DNA of 10,642 nucleotides from NCBI GenBank assembly GCA_964385505.1, contig CAYLPI010000138.1, positions 1 to 10,642 of the forward strand, written 5' to 3'. The position numbers were made by a program, and so were the translations under genes. The stretch comes from CAITSH01 sp964385505 (GTDB lineage Bacteria > Pseudomonadota > Gammaproteobacteria > Burkholderiales > SG8-39). The notes under the pieces were generated by a model. It had not been told where the DNA came from and searched no databases. It saw only the letters and a list, made by a program, of their open reading frames with translations. The first letter of the stretch is position 1, and each line of letters starts with the position of its first letter. Below, piece by piece: positions 1-6,540 of the stretch.

Positions 1-472
1 GGGCCCGGCTCAGCATCTCGTCCGACTGCTGGCGGATGCGCGTCAAGAGCGCGATGGCGTCCGGGTTGCGCACCACGCTGTCGGTGATCTGCACCACGGC
101 TTCCTTGGTGCGCGGGCTGTCGACCGCGCCGTGGATCTGCACCGTGCGGCTGAAATCCTGGACCATGGCCGCGGACTGGGTGATCGCGGTCTTGGCGCGC
201 GGCAGCTCGACCTCGACGCTGGCCGCCTCCTTGTACACCGTGGTGCCGCGCACCTTGGCGATTTCCTCGGGGGAGGAGGGGCGGTTGGACGACTCGGCTT
301 TTTCCGGATCGACGAAAACGACCTTGCAGAATTTTTTCAGCGCGTCGAGCTGCTTGTCCGAGTTGAGCACGAAGCCCTGGAACATGAACGGCGTCTCGGT
401 CCATGGCCGGTCGAGTTTCGACACGAACATGCCGAAGCTGAGGTCCTCGACGGAGATTTCTTTGAGAGGCAT
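1..472 (-). CDS. DUF3391 / HD-GYP domain protein, N-terminal part (cut by window edge)
   Basis: The first 157 codons of a gene read leftwards from ATG at 472..470 and continue past the window edge. The start reads MPLKEISVEDLSFGMFVSKL, followed by a 'PWTETPFMFQGF' segment and 'KKFCKVVFVDPEK'. This is the pattern of the DUF3391 domain that precedes HD-GYP domains in proteobacterial cyclic-di-GMP phosphodiesterases. Residues 1 to about 130 would be DUF3391. The HD-GYP catalytic domain itself lies outside the window, so hydrolysis of cyclic-di-GMP is inferred from the usual fusion and not seen. No signal peptide or membrane segment is visible, so the protein is probably cytoplasmic. There is no good Shine-Dalgarno before the ATG. 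A TATACA hexamer at 495-500 (minus) could be its -10 box. The family call is fairly sure; the catalytic role depends on unseen sequence. Confidence 0.82.
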   Translation of the reverse strand, partial: MPLKEISVEDLSFGMFVSKLDRPWTETPFMFQGFVLNSDKQLDALKKFCKVVFVDPEKAESSNRPSSPEEIAKVRGTTVYKEAASVEVELPRAKTAITQSAAMVQDFSRTVQIHGAVDSPRTKEAVVQITDSVVRNPDAIALLTRIRQQSDEMLSRA

Positions 473-892
473 TGCTGCGGGCTGAAATTGGTTTTGTATA
501 GAGGAGGGATTGTCGCCGCTAAGTGCACTTTGGGCAAATTTCAGCGTGCAATTGTCCCGCCGGTGCTGCGTTTTCCCGCTTTGTCATGCGGCAATGCGCC
601 TGAAATGCCCGCTTGACAAGGGTTTGGGCCGCGCGCGGCAAAGCCCTTACGCTTGACAATGACATTTTTACGGCTTTTTTTCGGTACCGTCCTGCCCTAC
701 CGCACTGCGGTGCGCGACGAGCCGGCTTTTGTCGCCTTCATGGACCGGGCGGGCAACGCAGCGCAGACCGAGCGCCAGACCGGGCAGCAACTGAGGGCGG
801 TGGCTGGAAAAGTCCGCCTGGCGAGGCTCTCCGGGGGGATGGTGATGGCGGTGGAGTCATTCTGCGGTGGTATCAGTCCCCTGAAACCTGCA
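473..892. other. 420-base gap with no convincing gene
   Basis: No reading frame here shows a recognisable family or a good ribosome binding site. Visible items are two copies of CGCTTGACAA exactly 40 bases apart (610-619 and 650-659), a GC-only palindrome between them (629-640), a T-rich patch at 665-681, and a perfect 6-1-6 palindrome at 699-711. Both TTGACA hexamers lack a matching -10 box at 16 to 18 bases. A plus-strand frame from about 653 runs through the toxin gene but is only its shadow. The gap separates two genes that both point left. Confidence 0.5.
495..500 (-). promoter_or_regulatory. Possible -10 box of the DUF3391/HD-GYP gene
   Basis: On the minus strand TATACA (5 of 6 matches to TATAAT) lies 22 bases upstream of the ATG at 472. 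The -35 position 16 bases further up is only TTAGCG, a poor match, so this is a weak promoter candidate. Confidence 0.25.
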
Positions 893-1285
893 TCACCAGA
901 TCGTCGTGATGTCCTTGAGCTTGCGCAACCTGCTGTCGGCGGTGACCAGCACCGCCTGATGCAGTTGCGCGGTAGCCGCAATCAGCCGGTCGGCCGGATC
1001 GCCGTGCGCGAACGCATCCGCTTGCGACAGCACGGCGACCGCGGGCGTGATCGGCAGCACGCGCACCTGCCGTGCCGCGATCATGTCCTCGAGAAAGGCC
1101 CGTGCATCCATGCCCGGATCGAGGCGGCCGCAGGCGACCAGCATGGCGATCTCCCACAGGCTGATGTCGCTGCAAGCGAGTTCGCGCCCGGCAAAGCCCT
1201 GCTCAATGGCTTTGCGCGCCCGGGCCGACAGGCGGGCGGGAGCAAGCGCGTCACAGACCAGTGCGTGGGTGTCAACTAGAATCAC
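893..1285 (-). CDS. vapC: VapC-family toxin, PIN-domain ribonuclease
   Basis: A 130-residue protein with the full set of PIN-domain acidic residues: Asp5 in ILVDTHALV, Glu45 in SLWEIA, Asp96/Asp99 in HGDPADRLIAATA and Asp117 in LVTADSRL. PIN toxins of this type are Mg-dependent endoribonucleases that cut tRNA or rRNA and stop growth unless bound by the antitoxin; the target here is unknown. The chosen start is GTG at 1285, whose first bases overlap the antitoxin stop (GTGA), the usual coupling in such operons, and which gives the typical 'M-I-L-V-D' beginning. Another GTG at 1300 would add five residues. Length fits the family. Antitoxin-first gene order on the minus strand supports the assignment. 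The family is sure; the sub-type (Sll0205-like PIN) is my impression. Confidence 0.9.
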   Translation of the reverse strand: MILVDTHALVCDALAPARLSARARKAIEQGFAGRELACSDISLWEIAMLVACGRLDPGMDARAFLEDMIAARQVRVLPITPAVAVLSQADAFAHGDPADRLIAATAQLHQAVLVTADSRLRKLKDITTIW

Positions 1286-1527
1286 TTCCCGGCGTCCCAC
1301 GCCGCCCCGGTCGGGCTGAGTACATCGCCTACATGACAGTGCTCGCGCGCAGCCAGCAGGCGCTCGCGCGCCTGCTGGCTGGTATCCGCGCCGGCGACGA
1401 TGCGGGCGATTACCTTGCCGCGTGAGGTGACTTCGATTTCACGGCCTTGTTGCGCCTCGGCAAGGTAGGCGGGAAGGTTCTGACGCAACTCGGTGACGTT
1501 GACTGCGGTTTTGCGGGGGACGGGCAT
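1282..1527 (-). CDS. Phd/YefM-family antitoxin of the vapC pair
   Basis: An 81-residue protein starting MPVPRKTAVNVTELRQNLPA. Residues 8-45 have the Phd/YefM pattern: a short beta strand, the 'TELRQNLPAYLAEAQQG' helix region, then 'EIEVTSRGKVIARIV'. In this family the N-terminal half dimerises and binds operator DNA, and the C-terminal tail (from about residue 50) wraps the toxin. I chose ATG 1527; the frame is open upstream to 1611, but that part (rich in Cys and aromatic residues) does not look like family sequence and would overrun the operator palindrome. The stop overlaps the toxin GTG start, so the two are co-translated. Autoregulation is expected: a perfect inverted repeat at 1542-1560 sits 14 bases before the ATG. 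No strong Shine-Dalgarno is seen. Confidence 0.87.
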   Translation of the reverse strand: MPVPRKTAVNVTELRQNLPAYLAEAQQGREIEVTSRGKVIARIVAGADTSQQARERLLAAREHCHVGDVLSPTGAAWDAGK

Positions 1528-1541
1528 GGCGGCATCCAATG

Positions 1542-1560
1542 TGTACAGATGAACTGTACA
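1542..1560. promoter_or_regulatory. Palindromic operator of the toxin-antitoxin operon
   Basis: TGTACAG and CTGTACA are perfect inverted repeats of 7 bases separated by 5 bases (ATGAA). The site lies 14 bases upstream of the antitoxin ATG, where Phd/VapB-type antitoxins normally bind and repress their own operon. The palindrome is seen directly; its binding by this antitoxin is inferred. The core promoter around it is not clear (a weak TTACAT/TACAGT pair overlaps it on the minus strand). Confidence 0.7.
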
Positions 1561-1602
1561 GAAATAACTCGAGCATGTAAAGTCGGCAATTCGACGTCGG
1601 CA

Positions 1603-1623
1603 CCCGGCCATGGCACGGCCGGG
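1603..1623. other. GC-rich hairpin between antitoxin promoter and small membrane gene
   Basis: CCCGGCC and GGCCGGG pair perfectly over 7 bases around a 7-base loop. It begins 16 bases past the stop of the small membrane protein gene on the minus strand. It could help end that transcript, but no run of T follows on either strand, so it is not a classical intrinsic terminator. Confidence 0.35.
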
Positions 1624-1638
1624 CTCGTTACTCGCGAC

Positions 1639-1848
1639 TCAGGTGATCGCCCACTCCACCGCGGCGCCGACGCCGTAACTGACCGCCAGCGCCACGATCA
1701 GCACGGTCAGCGTGCGTGTCATGCCCTTGGGAAAGCTGTTCTCGTCCATGGTGCGGTTGGCGTAGTGCCGGGCGACGAAAAAGGCGATGGTCGAGAGGAT
1801 GAGGCTGGTGATGGAAAAATTCTTGAAATCCATGCGGGAAGAAGCCAT
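1639..1848 (-). CDS. Small two-helix membrane protein, function unknown
   Basis: A 69-residue protein. Two hydrophobic stretches are visible: about residues 11-26 (FSITSLILSTIAFFVA) and 45-62 (RTLTVLIVALAVSYGVGA). They are joined by a polar loop (residues 27-44) containing RHYANRTMDENSFPKG, consistent with a hairpin in the inner membrane. I do not recognise a named family. ATG 1848 is the first start; ATG 1833 would remove five residues and give MDFKNF. Neither has a clear Shine-Dalgarno. The arrangement of hydrophobic and charged residues, and the absence of a better frame in this stretch, argue that it is real. It stands alone, divergent from the Bug gene and not obviously in an operon with the toxin-antitoxin genes. 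Confidence 0.6.
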   Translation of the reverse strand: MASSRMDFKNFSITSLILSTIAFFVARHYANRTMDENSFPKGMTRTLTVLIVALAVSYGVGAAVEWAIT

Positions 1849-2029
1849 TCAATGCAAAGGCGCACCGGCCGTGCGCGATGCTGATTCGGGCGGATGAATT
1901 CAGCCATGATACAGTGGACCTGACCAAAAGCAGCCTCTCGGTCCCAGCCGGCGCAGCGGCGCCAGCCGCCCGCAGTTTGATACCGACAATGACCCCGGAA
2001 ATGCCGTCAACAGGCGGCGTTTCCAACCT

Positions 2030-2033
2030 GGAG
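2030..2033 (+). promoter_or_regulatory. Ribosome binding site of the Bug protein gene
   Basis: GGAG lies 8 bases before ATG 2042 and supports that start. No convincing sigma70 promoter was found in 1849-2029, which also has to serve the divergent membrane protein gene. Confidence 0.5.
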
Positions 2034-2041
2034 CCAGGACC

Positions 2042-3082
2042 ATGCACGCGTATGTTTCCCCCGTATCGCACGCATTTTCAGCGTTGACCCGCATTGCGTC
2101 TCTGGTCGCGCTGACCCTGGTGCTCTTGTCATCGTGGGCGGCGCCGGGGTCGGCTCAGGCGCAGTCGCCAGCCGCAGCGTTTCCGAACAAGCCGGTGCGC
2201 ATGGTGATTCCCTATCCGGCCGGCGGTCCGACCGATGTGCTGGCGCGCCGCGTCGCCGCTGAAATGTCGCTGGTGTTGGGACAGCAGGTGATTGCCGACA
2301 ACCGCGCAGGCGCCAACGGCGTCATCGGCACCGAATATGTCGCACGCGCCGCGCCCGACGGCTACACCATCCTGATGACGGGCATAGATCAGCACGTCGG
2401 CAACAAGCTGATGTACAAGAGCGTGTCCTACGACGCCATCAACGATTTCACGCCGATCACGCAAATCAACTCGGTGCCCATGGTGCTGGTGGTCAATCCG
2501 GCCTTTGCGGCGCAGAACGTGCGCGACCTGGTGCGTATTGCGCGCGAACAACCGGGCAAGGTCAGCTATGCGTCCTCCAGTTTGGGCAGCCTGTCGCACC
2601 TTGGCGCCGAGCAACTGAAAATACTCGCCGGTATTGACATGGTGCATATCCCCTACAAGGGTGGCGGTCCGGCGCTCAACGATGTTGTCGCCGGCCAGGT
2701 GCCGGTGTATTTCTCCGGCGTCAATTCGGCCATTCCCTTCATCCAGGCCGGGCGGCTGCGCGCGCTGGCGGTGACCAGCACTACGCGCCTGAAGATATTG
2801 CCCGACGTGCCGACGGTGGCGGAAACAGCGGAATTCAAGGGCTACGAAGCGACCCTGATTTTTGGCCTGTGGGCGCCGGTGCGCACGCCGCCGGAGATCG
2901 TCAACCGCTTGCAGCAGTCGGTGGCGCGCGCCATCCAGACCACAAAGTTCCGCGAGCTGTTTGAAGCCGAAGGTTCGAGCGCGCCCATTGCCAACACGCC
3001 GGAGCAAATGGCTGCGACCGTTGCGGCGGCGGCCAAACGCCTGCCGGCCGTGGTGCAGGCGGCGGGCATCAAGCCCGAATAA
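2042..3082 (+). CDS. Bug/TctC-type periplasmic solute-binding protein
   Basis: A 346-residue protein of the Bug (Bordetella uptake gene) family, the periplasmic receptors of tripartite tricarboxylate transporters. Residues 1-40 form a signal peptide: basic/polar start, hydrophobic core (LVALTLVLLSSWAA) and an AQA site with likely cleavage after residue 40. The mature part begins with the family hallmark 'FPNKPVRMVIPYPAGGPTD' (47-65), then 'RAGANGVIGTEYVARAAPDGYT' around 88-109, and 'HIPYKGGGPALNDVVAGQV' near 202-220. These loops bind a carboxylate of the ligand. Length is close to the usual 320-330 plus signal. No TctA/TctB membrane subunits are in the window, which is common because Bug genes are often orphans in Burkholderiales. 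The next gene starts 21 bases after the stop, so the two are probably co-transcribed and the ligand may relate to that enzyme; this is inference. Confidence 0.93.
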   Translation: MHAYVSPVSHAFSALTRIASLVALTLVLLSSWAAPGSAQAQSPAAAFPNKPVRMVIPYPAGGPTDVLARRVAAEMSLVLGQQVIADNRAGANGVIGTEYVARAAPDGYTILMTGIDQHVGNKLMYKSVSYDAINDFTPITQINSVPMVLVVNPAFAAQNVRDLVRIAREQPGKVSYASSSLGSLSHLGAEQLKILAGIDMVHIPYKGGGPALNDVVAGQVPVYFSGVNSAIPFIQAGRLRALAVTSTTRLKILPDVPTVAETAEFKGYEATLIFGLWAPVRTPPEIVNRLQQSVARAIQTTKFRELFEAEGSSAPIANTPEQMAATVAAAAKRLPAVVQAAGIKPE

Positions 3083-3103
3083 GCGACGCGCGTTCAAGCC
3101 GCC

Positions 3104-5281
3104 GTGGCCGTCCGCGTCATTCCCAGCACCTGTACCGAATGCCTGGTGCAGTGCGGTTCGCTGGTGCATGTTGACGGCGACAAGGTCATCAAGATCGCCG
3201 GCAACCCGGCCCACCCGGGCTCGCAGGGTGCGTTCTGCATCAAGGGCGCCAACGGGCCGGTCGCCAATCGCGACAGCCCGCGGCGCATCACCCATCCGTT
3301 GCGTCGCACCGGGGAGCGCGGCGCCGGGCAGTGGGAGCGCATCAGTTGGGATGAGGCTTTCGAGGGCATTGCAGCAGGTCTCGCCCCCATCATCCGCGAA
3401 CACGGCGGTGAGGCCATCGCCGGCGCCTCGGCGACCTTCACGCAAAGCCGCGGCACGGCGGTGCGCCTGCTGCTGCGCTCACTCGGTTCGCCCAATTACA
3501 TGATCAATCAGGACATGTGCCACGGCGGCCGCGCCACCTCGGCCATCCTCACCGGCTTTGGCGGCAATCCGGGCAATGAGTTGCGCAAGTCGCGCGTCAT
3601 TCTGGTCGTCGGCAAGAGTCCGTCCGAGTCCGACGTGGTCGAATGGATGTACATCAAGCACGCGTGTGCGAGCGGCGCGAAGCTGATTGTCATTGATCCG
3701 CGTCGCACCCAGGTGAGCAAGCTCGCCGACCACTGGCTCACGCCCAGGGCGGGCACCGACGCGGCGCTGGCGCTGGCGATGATTCATGTGATTCTCAGCG
3801 AAGGGCTTCAGGACGAGGCCTTCGTGTCAGAATGGTGTTCGGGTACCGAGGCCTTGCGCGAGCGCGCCGCGCAATACGCGCCGGCTGTGGCGGCCGCCAT
3901 CACCGGCATCGCCGCCGCCGACATCGAAGCCGCGGCACGCCTCTTCGCCACCACCAAGCCCGGCAGCATGATTTTGGGCCACGGCATAGACGCACAGGAA
4001 AACGGCGTGCATACGGCCATGGCCTTTCATTGTCTGCTCGCGCTGACCGGCAATATCGACCGGGAAGGCAGCAACCGCGCCGCCAAGACCATGCCAGGCT
4101 ATCGCGGCAACTACGCCTATTTCATCAACAACGCCGACTTTCGCATGAGCGAAGAGGCCGAAGCCAAAACCATAGGCGGCAGGCAGTATCCGCTGTGGTC
4201 GGGGCGCGACACCTACTCGCAGTCCTGCCACAACCCCTCGGTGCTAGACGCCATCGAAACCGGGCTGCCATATCCGGTGCGCGCCATGTATGTCAGCGGC
4301 ACCAACATCGCCTGCACCTACCCGGACATGGCGCGGACCGTCTCGGCGCTGAAAAAACTCGACCTGCTGGTGGTCGCCAGCGACCAGATGACGCCCACAG
4401 CCGAGTACGCTGATTATTTTTTGCCCAAGACCACGCTGCTCGAAGAAGAAGAAGTCCTGCTAGGCCAGAGCGAACCCTGCCTCTCGCTGTCGCAGCAAAT
4501 CCTGCCGGCCATGGGCGAAGCGCGTACCGACCTGGCGATCGCCATAGGTCTGCGCGACGGCCTCGCCAAACTGGGACTGGTGGCGCACGATGTCATTCCA
4601 TGGCGCAGTAACCGCGAATTCATGGAGTACGCGCTCTCCGGAACATCCGTCACGCTGGACGCCTTGCGCGTGAGCGGCTTTCACGCCTTGTCGTATGGCT
4701 ACGGCGATTACCTCCAGGCCGGCTTCAAGACACCGAGCAGGAAATTCGAATTCAACCCGCAGCGCATTGCCGGCAGCGGCGGCGACGCGCTGCCCGATTA
4801 CAAGCCGCCGGTGTACGCGCCGGTTGGCGACGGCTTTGACCTGACGCTGATGACCGGCATCCGCAGCATGGCGTTTCACCACTCGCGTTACCGCGAGCAC
4901 GCCTGGGCGCGCAAGATCAAGAACGCGCCCGAGTTGAGCATCCATCCGGACGCGGCCGCGCGGCTCAGGCTGGGCCGCGACGACTGGGTCTGGGTCCGCA
5001 CGCGCGAGTCGGATCGTCCGGCCCTGCTCAAGCTGCGCATCAGCGAAGAAGTGCCGCCGCATGTCGTCGCCACCGGCGTCGGCTGGTGGTATCCGGAAAT
5101 GCGCGGCCCCGACCATGGCGCCGCGCTGTTCAGCGTCGGCAGTGCAATGCGCTACGGCCCCGCTTTCGATCCGATATCGGGTTCGCCGTCGCAGTCGCGC
5201 AATACGGGGTGTCGCATCGAACGCGCCGATCCGGGCGAGGTGGAGCGGCTGCTGGGTGAGAAGCAGGCTGATATCGCCTGA
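3104..5281 (+). CDS. Molybdopterin (bis-MGD) oxidoreductase of the DMSO-reductase superfamily, acetylene-hydratase-like
   Basis: A 725-residue single-subunit molybdo- or tungstoenzyme. Cys10, Cys13, Cys17 and Cys45 (CTECLVQC ... AFCIKG) should hold a 4Fe-4S cluster. Cys139, in NQDMCHGGR, is the likely metal ligand and is followed by His140, as in formate dehydrogenases. Residues 191-222 (GAKLIVIDPRRTQ ... GTDAAL) and 'MTPTAEYADYFLPKTT' are typical pterin-site segments. A dinucleotide-binding C-terminal domain begins near 600 (LSIHPDAAARLRLG). From memory the overall pattern and length resemble acetylene hydratase, but the catalytic Asp after the second cluster Cys there is Leu14 here. There is no Tat signal, so it is cytoplasmic. 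The GTG start is the only one that keeps the cluster after the upstream stop, and it has a poor Shine-Dalgarno, suggesting coupling to the Bug gene. No partner electron-transfer subunit follows. Substrate unknown. Confidence 0.92.
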   Translation: MAVRVIPSTCTECLVQCGSLVHVDGDKVIKIAGNPAHPGSQGAFCIKGANGPVANRDSPRRITHPLRRTGERGAGQWERISWDEAFEGIAAGLAPIIREHGGEAIAGASATFTQSRGTAVRLLLRSLGSPNYMINQDMCHGGRATSAILTGFGGNPGNELRKSRVILVVGKSPSESDVVEWMYIKHACASGAKLIVIDPRRTQVSKLADHWLTPRAGTDAALALAMIHVILSEGLQDEAFVSEWCSGTEALRERAAQYAPAVAAAITGIAAADIEAAARLFATTKPGSMILGHGIDAQENGVHTAMAFHCLLALTGNIDREGSNRAAKTMPGYRGNYAYFINNADFRMSEEAEAKTIGGRQYPLWSGRDTYSQSCHNPSVLDAIETGLPYPVRAMYVSGTNIACTYPDMARTVSALKKLDLLVVASDQMTPTAEYADYFLPKTTLLEEEEVLLGQSEPCLSLSQQILPAMGEARTDLAIAIGLRDGLAKLGLVAHDVIPWRSNREFMEYALSGTSVTLDALRVSGFHALSYGYGDYLQAGFKTPSRKFEFNPQRIAGSGGDALPDYKPPVYAPVGDGFDLTLMTGIRSMAFHHSRYREHAWARKIKNAPELSIHPDAAARLRLGRDDWVWVRTRESDRPALLKLRISEEVPPHVVATGVGWWYPEMRGPDHGAALFSVGSAMRYGPAFDPISGSPSQSRNTGCRIERADPGEVERLLGEKQADIA

Positions 5282-5599
5282 TGTGTTCAAGGAAATCGAA
5301 CGAGGGTGCTGGCCCCGATGTCCCTGGGCGGATCCTTCTTCTATGTCGAGGTGCAATCCGTAATCGGGCAATTGCAATATTCGCGTTGCTGATTTATCGA
5401 ATTCGGAAAAAAGCCCAGTGGCGGACTGCTTGAACGTTTCGTTGGGAAGATACGAAGATGAACGATGAAACTCTGCTTGTCCGATAGGTATCAAGTCACA
5501 GCTTCCAGTTCTCTGAATAAATTCGTAAACGCTGGGTCGCCCCCCGGTCCTTGTTCTGGGTAGGGCTGATCGTCAAATCTCAAGCATTCGGCGGTCAAA
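5282..5599. other. AT-richer gap between convergent genes, possible gene remnants
   Basis: This stretch is visibly poorer in GC than its neighbours and holds no confident gene. On the minus strand a 35-codon frame (5491-5598, TTG start, one base after the NYN gene stop) reads like protein: ECLRFDDQPYPEQGPGG and FTNLFRELEAV. At its stop a second minus frame takes over and also reads plausibly (NETFKQSATGLFSEFDKSA) before entering the antisense of the metalloenzyme. On the plus strand ATG 5281 overlaps the metalloenzyme stop and opens 50 codons. None has a good ribosome binding site. I see no clear terminator for either flanking gene. Confidence 0.4.
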
Positions 5600-6478
5600 T
5601 CACTCGTGCATCACACCCTTGATGATATAAGCCCCCGACTTTTCATCGCGCTCGATATCCAGCAGCTTGCGCGCCTTGGCTTCCTCGAGCAGGTCGCCGA
5701 AGGCCTTGAAGCCGTAATAGCGTTCGTTGAAGCTGGGTTTGCGGCGTTTCAGCGTCTGCTTGACCATCGAGCCCCAGATTTTTTCCTCGGCGCCGCGCTC
5801 GGCGAGCAGGGCTTCTATGGTTTCGATGACAAAGCCGATGGCTTCTTCTTTTTTGCCCTGCTCGGGTTTGGCGGCGCCGTTGGCTGCGGGTTCGGCTTCG
5901 ACCACAACGGGGGTGGCGCCGGCGGCGGCGTTGTCGCCTTTTGACGCGGCGCGCTTTCGCAGCGGCTTGGATTTCTTGACCGGGATCACGCGCACCTGGG
6001 TTTCACGCACCAGATCGTCGTAAAAAATGAATTCGTCGCAATTGGAAATCAGCAGGTCGGACGAGGAGTTCTTGACGCCGACGCCGATCACCGTCTTGTT
6101 GTTCTCGCGCAGCTTGGAGACCAGTGGCGAAAAATCCGAGTCGCCGCTGATGATGACAAAGGTATCGAGGTGGCTCTTGGTGTAACAAAGGTCGAGGGCG
6201 TCAACGACCATGCGGATGTCGGCGGAGTTCTTGCCCGACATGCTGCGGTGGGGGATTTCGATGAGTTCAAAGGCTGCGGCGTGCATGTCCTGCTTGAAGG
6301 CCTTGTAGCGCTCCCAGTCGCAATAGGCTTTCTTGGAGACGATGCTGCCCTTCAACAACAGGCGTTCGAGTACCTTGCTGATGTCGAACTTGTCGTACTT
6401 GGCGTCGCGCACGCCAAGCGCCACGTTTTCGAAATCGCAGAACAAAGCCATTGTTTTTGTTTCGTTTTGTGTGCTCAA
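5600..6478 (-). CDS. NYN-domain (LabA/DUF88-type) protein with C-terminal OST-HTH/LOTUS domain
   Basis: A 292-residue protein. The N-terminal NYN/PIN-like domain (about 10-160) shows the acidic nuclease residues: Asp15 in LFCDFENVALG, Asp87 in NSADIRMVVDAL and Asp113/Asp115 in SGDSDFSPLVSKLREN. A linker rich in Ala, Lys and Pro (about 165-210) leads to an OST-HTH/LOTUS domain (about 211-288: IGFVIETIEALL, WGSMVKQTLKRRKPSFNERYYGFKAFGDLL), which binds RNA in related proteins. The combination suggests a metal-dependent RNase or RNA-processing factor in the cytosol. I prefer TTG 6478, which has GGAG 6 bases upstream and gives the roughly 9-residue lead I recall in relatives; ATG 6451 is the alternative but has no Shine-Dalgarno. 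A CATAAT -10 box at 6521-6526 and a decamer repeat array lie upstream. The family is sure; RNA target unknown. Confidence 0.9.
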   Translation of the reverse strand: MSTQNETKTMALFCDFENVALGVRDAKYDKFDISKVLERLLLKGSIVSKKAYCDWERYKAFKQDMHAAAFELIEIPHRSMSGKNSADIRMVVDALDLCYTKSHLDTFVIISGDSDFSPLVSKLRENNKTVIGVGVKNSSSDLLISNCDEFIFYDDLVRETQVRVIPVKKSKPLRKRAASKGDNAAAGATPVVVEAEPAANGAAKPEQGKKEEAIGFVIETIEALLAERGAEEKIWGSMVKQTLKRRKPSFNERYYGFKAFGDLLEEAKARKLLDIERDEKSGAYIIKGVMHE

Positions 6479-6484
6479 GGCGTG

Positions 6485-6488
6485 CTCC
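6485..6488 (-). promoter_or_regulatory. Ribosome binding site supporting a TTG start for the NYN gene
   Basis: On the minus strand GGAG ends 6 bases before TTG 6478. The alternative ATG at 6451 is preceded by an A-rich stretch with no Shine-Dalgarno, so this site decides the start in favour of TTG. Confidence 0.5.
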
Positions 6489-6520
6489 GGGAGGGGTGGC
6501 TGGCGGGGAGGGTAGGCGGC

Positions 6521-6526
6521 ATTATG
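6521..6526 (-). promoter_or_regulatory. Likely -10 box of the NYN gene
   Basis: CATAAT on the minus strand matches TATAAT at 5 of 6 bases and lies 42 bases upstream of TTG 6478. At 17 bases further upstream the sequence is CGGGCC, not a -35 box. That position falls inside the decamer repeat array, so the promoter may need an activator. Confidence 0.45.
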
Positions 6527-6540
6527 GCATTCCCGCCCCG

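Noticed and set aside
653..682. Promoter from the TTGACA at 653
   Set aside because: At 16 to 18 bases downstream there is only a T-rich run with no acceptable -10 hexamer and no gene follows on the plus strand.
653..1279. Long plus-strand frame across the gap and the toxin gene
   Set aside because: Most of it is antisense to vapC, whose catalytic residues are all present. The product shows no family pattern and is a high-GC shadow frame.
1282..1611. Longer antitoxin starting at 1611
   Set aside because: The extra 28 residues are atypical for Phd/YefM proteins and would place coding sequence over the operator palindrome; ATG 1527 gives the normal length.
1603..1623. Intrinsic terminator
   Set aside because: The hairpin is perfect but has no T-run on either side, so it is listed only as a hairpin.
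2129..3445. 438-codon minus-strand frame opposite the Bug and metalloenzyme genes
   Set aside because: The product is rich in His, Arg, Gly and Asp without any domain pattern, as expected for the reverse of GC-rich genes. The plus-strand genes are secure.
3104..5281. Annotating the metalloenzyme as acetylene hydratase or formate dehydrogenase
   Set aside because: It lacks the Asp after the second cluster Cys expected of acetylene hydratase. The formate-dehydrogenase likeness rests mainly on the Cys-His pair, with no electron-transfer partner gene nearby. A neutral name is safer.
5281..5433. Plus-strand 50-codon frame whose ATG overlaps the metalloenzyme stop (TGATG)
   Set aside because: No Shine-Dalgarno at a useful distance, no recognisable pattern beyond a short hydrophobic stretch, and it lies in the AT-rich gap with competing frames on the other strand. 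It cannot be told from chance.
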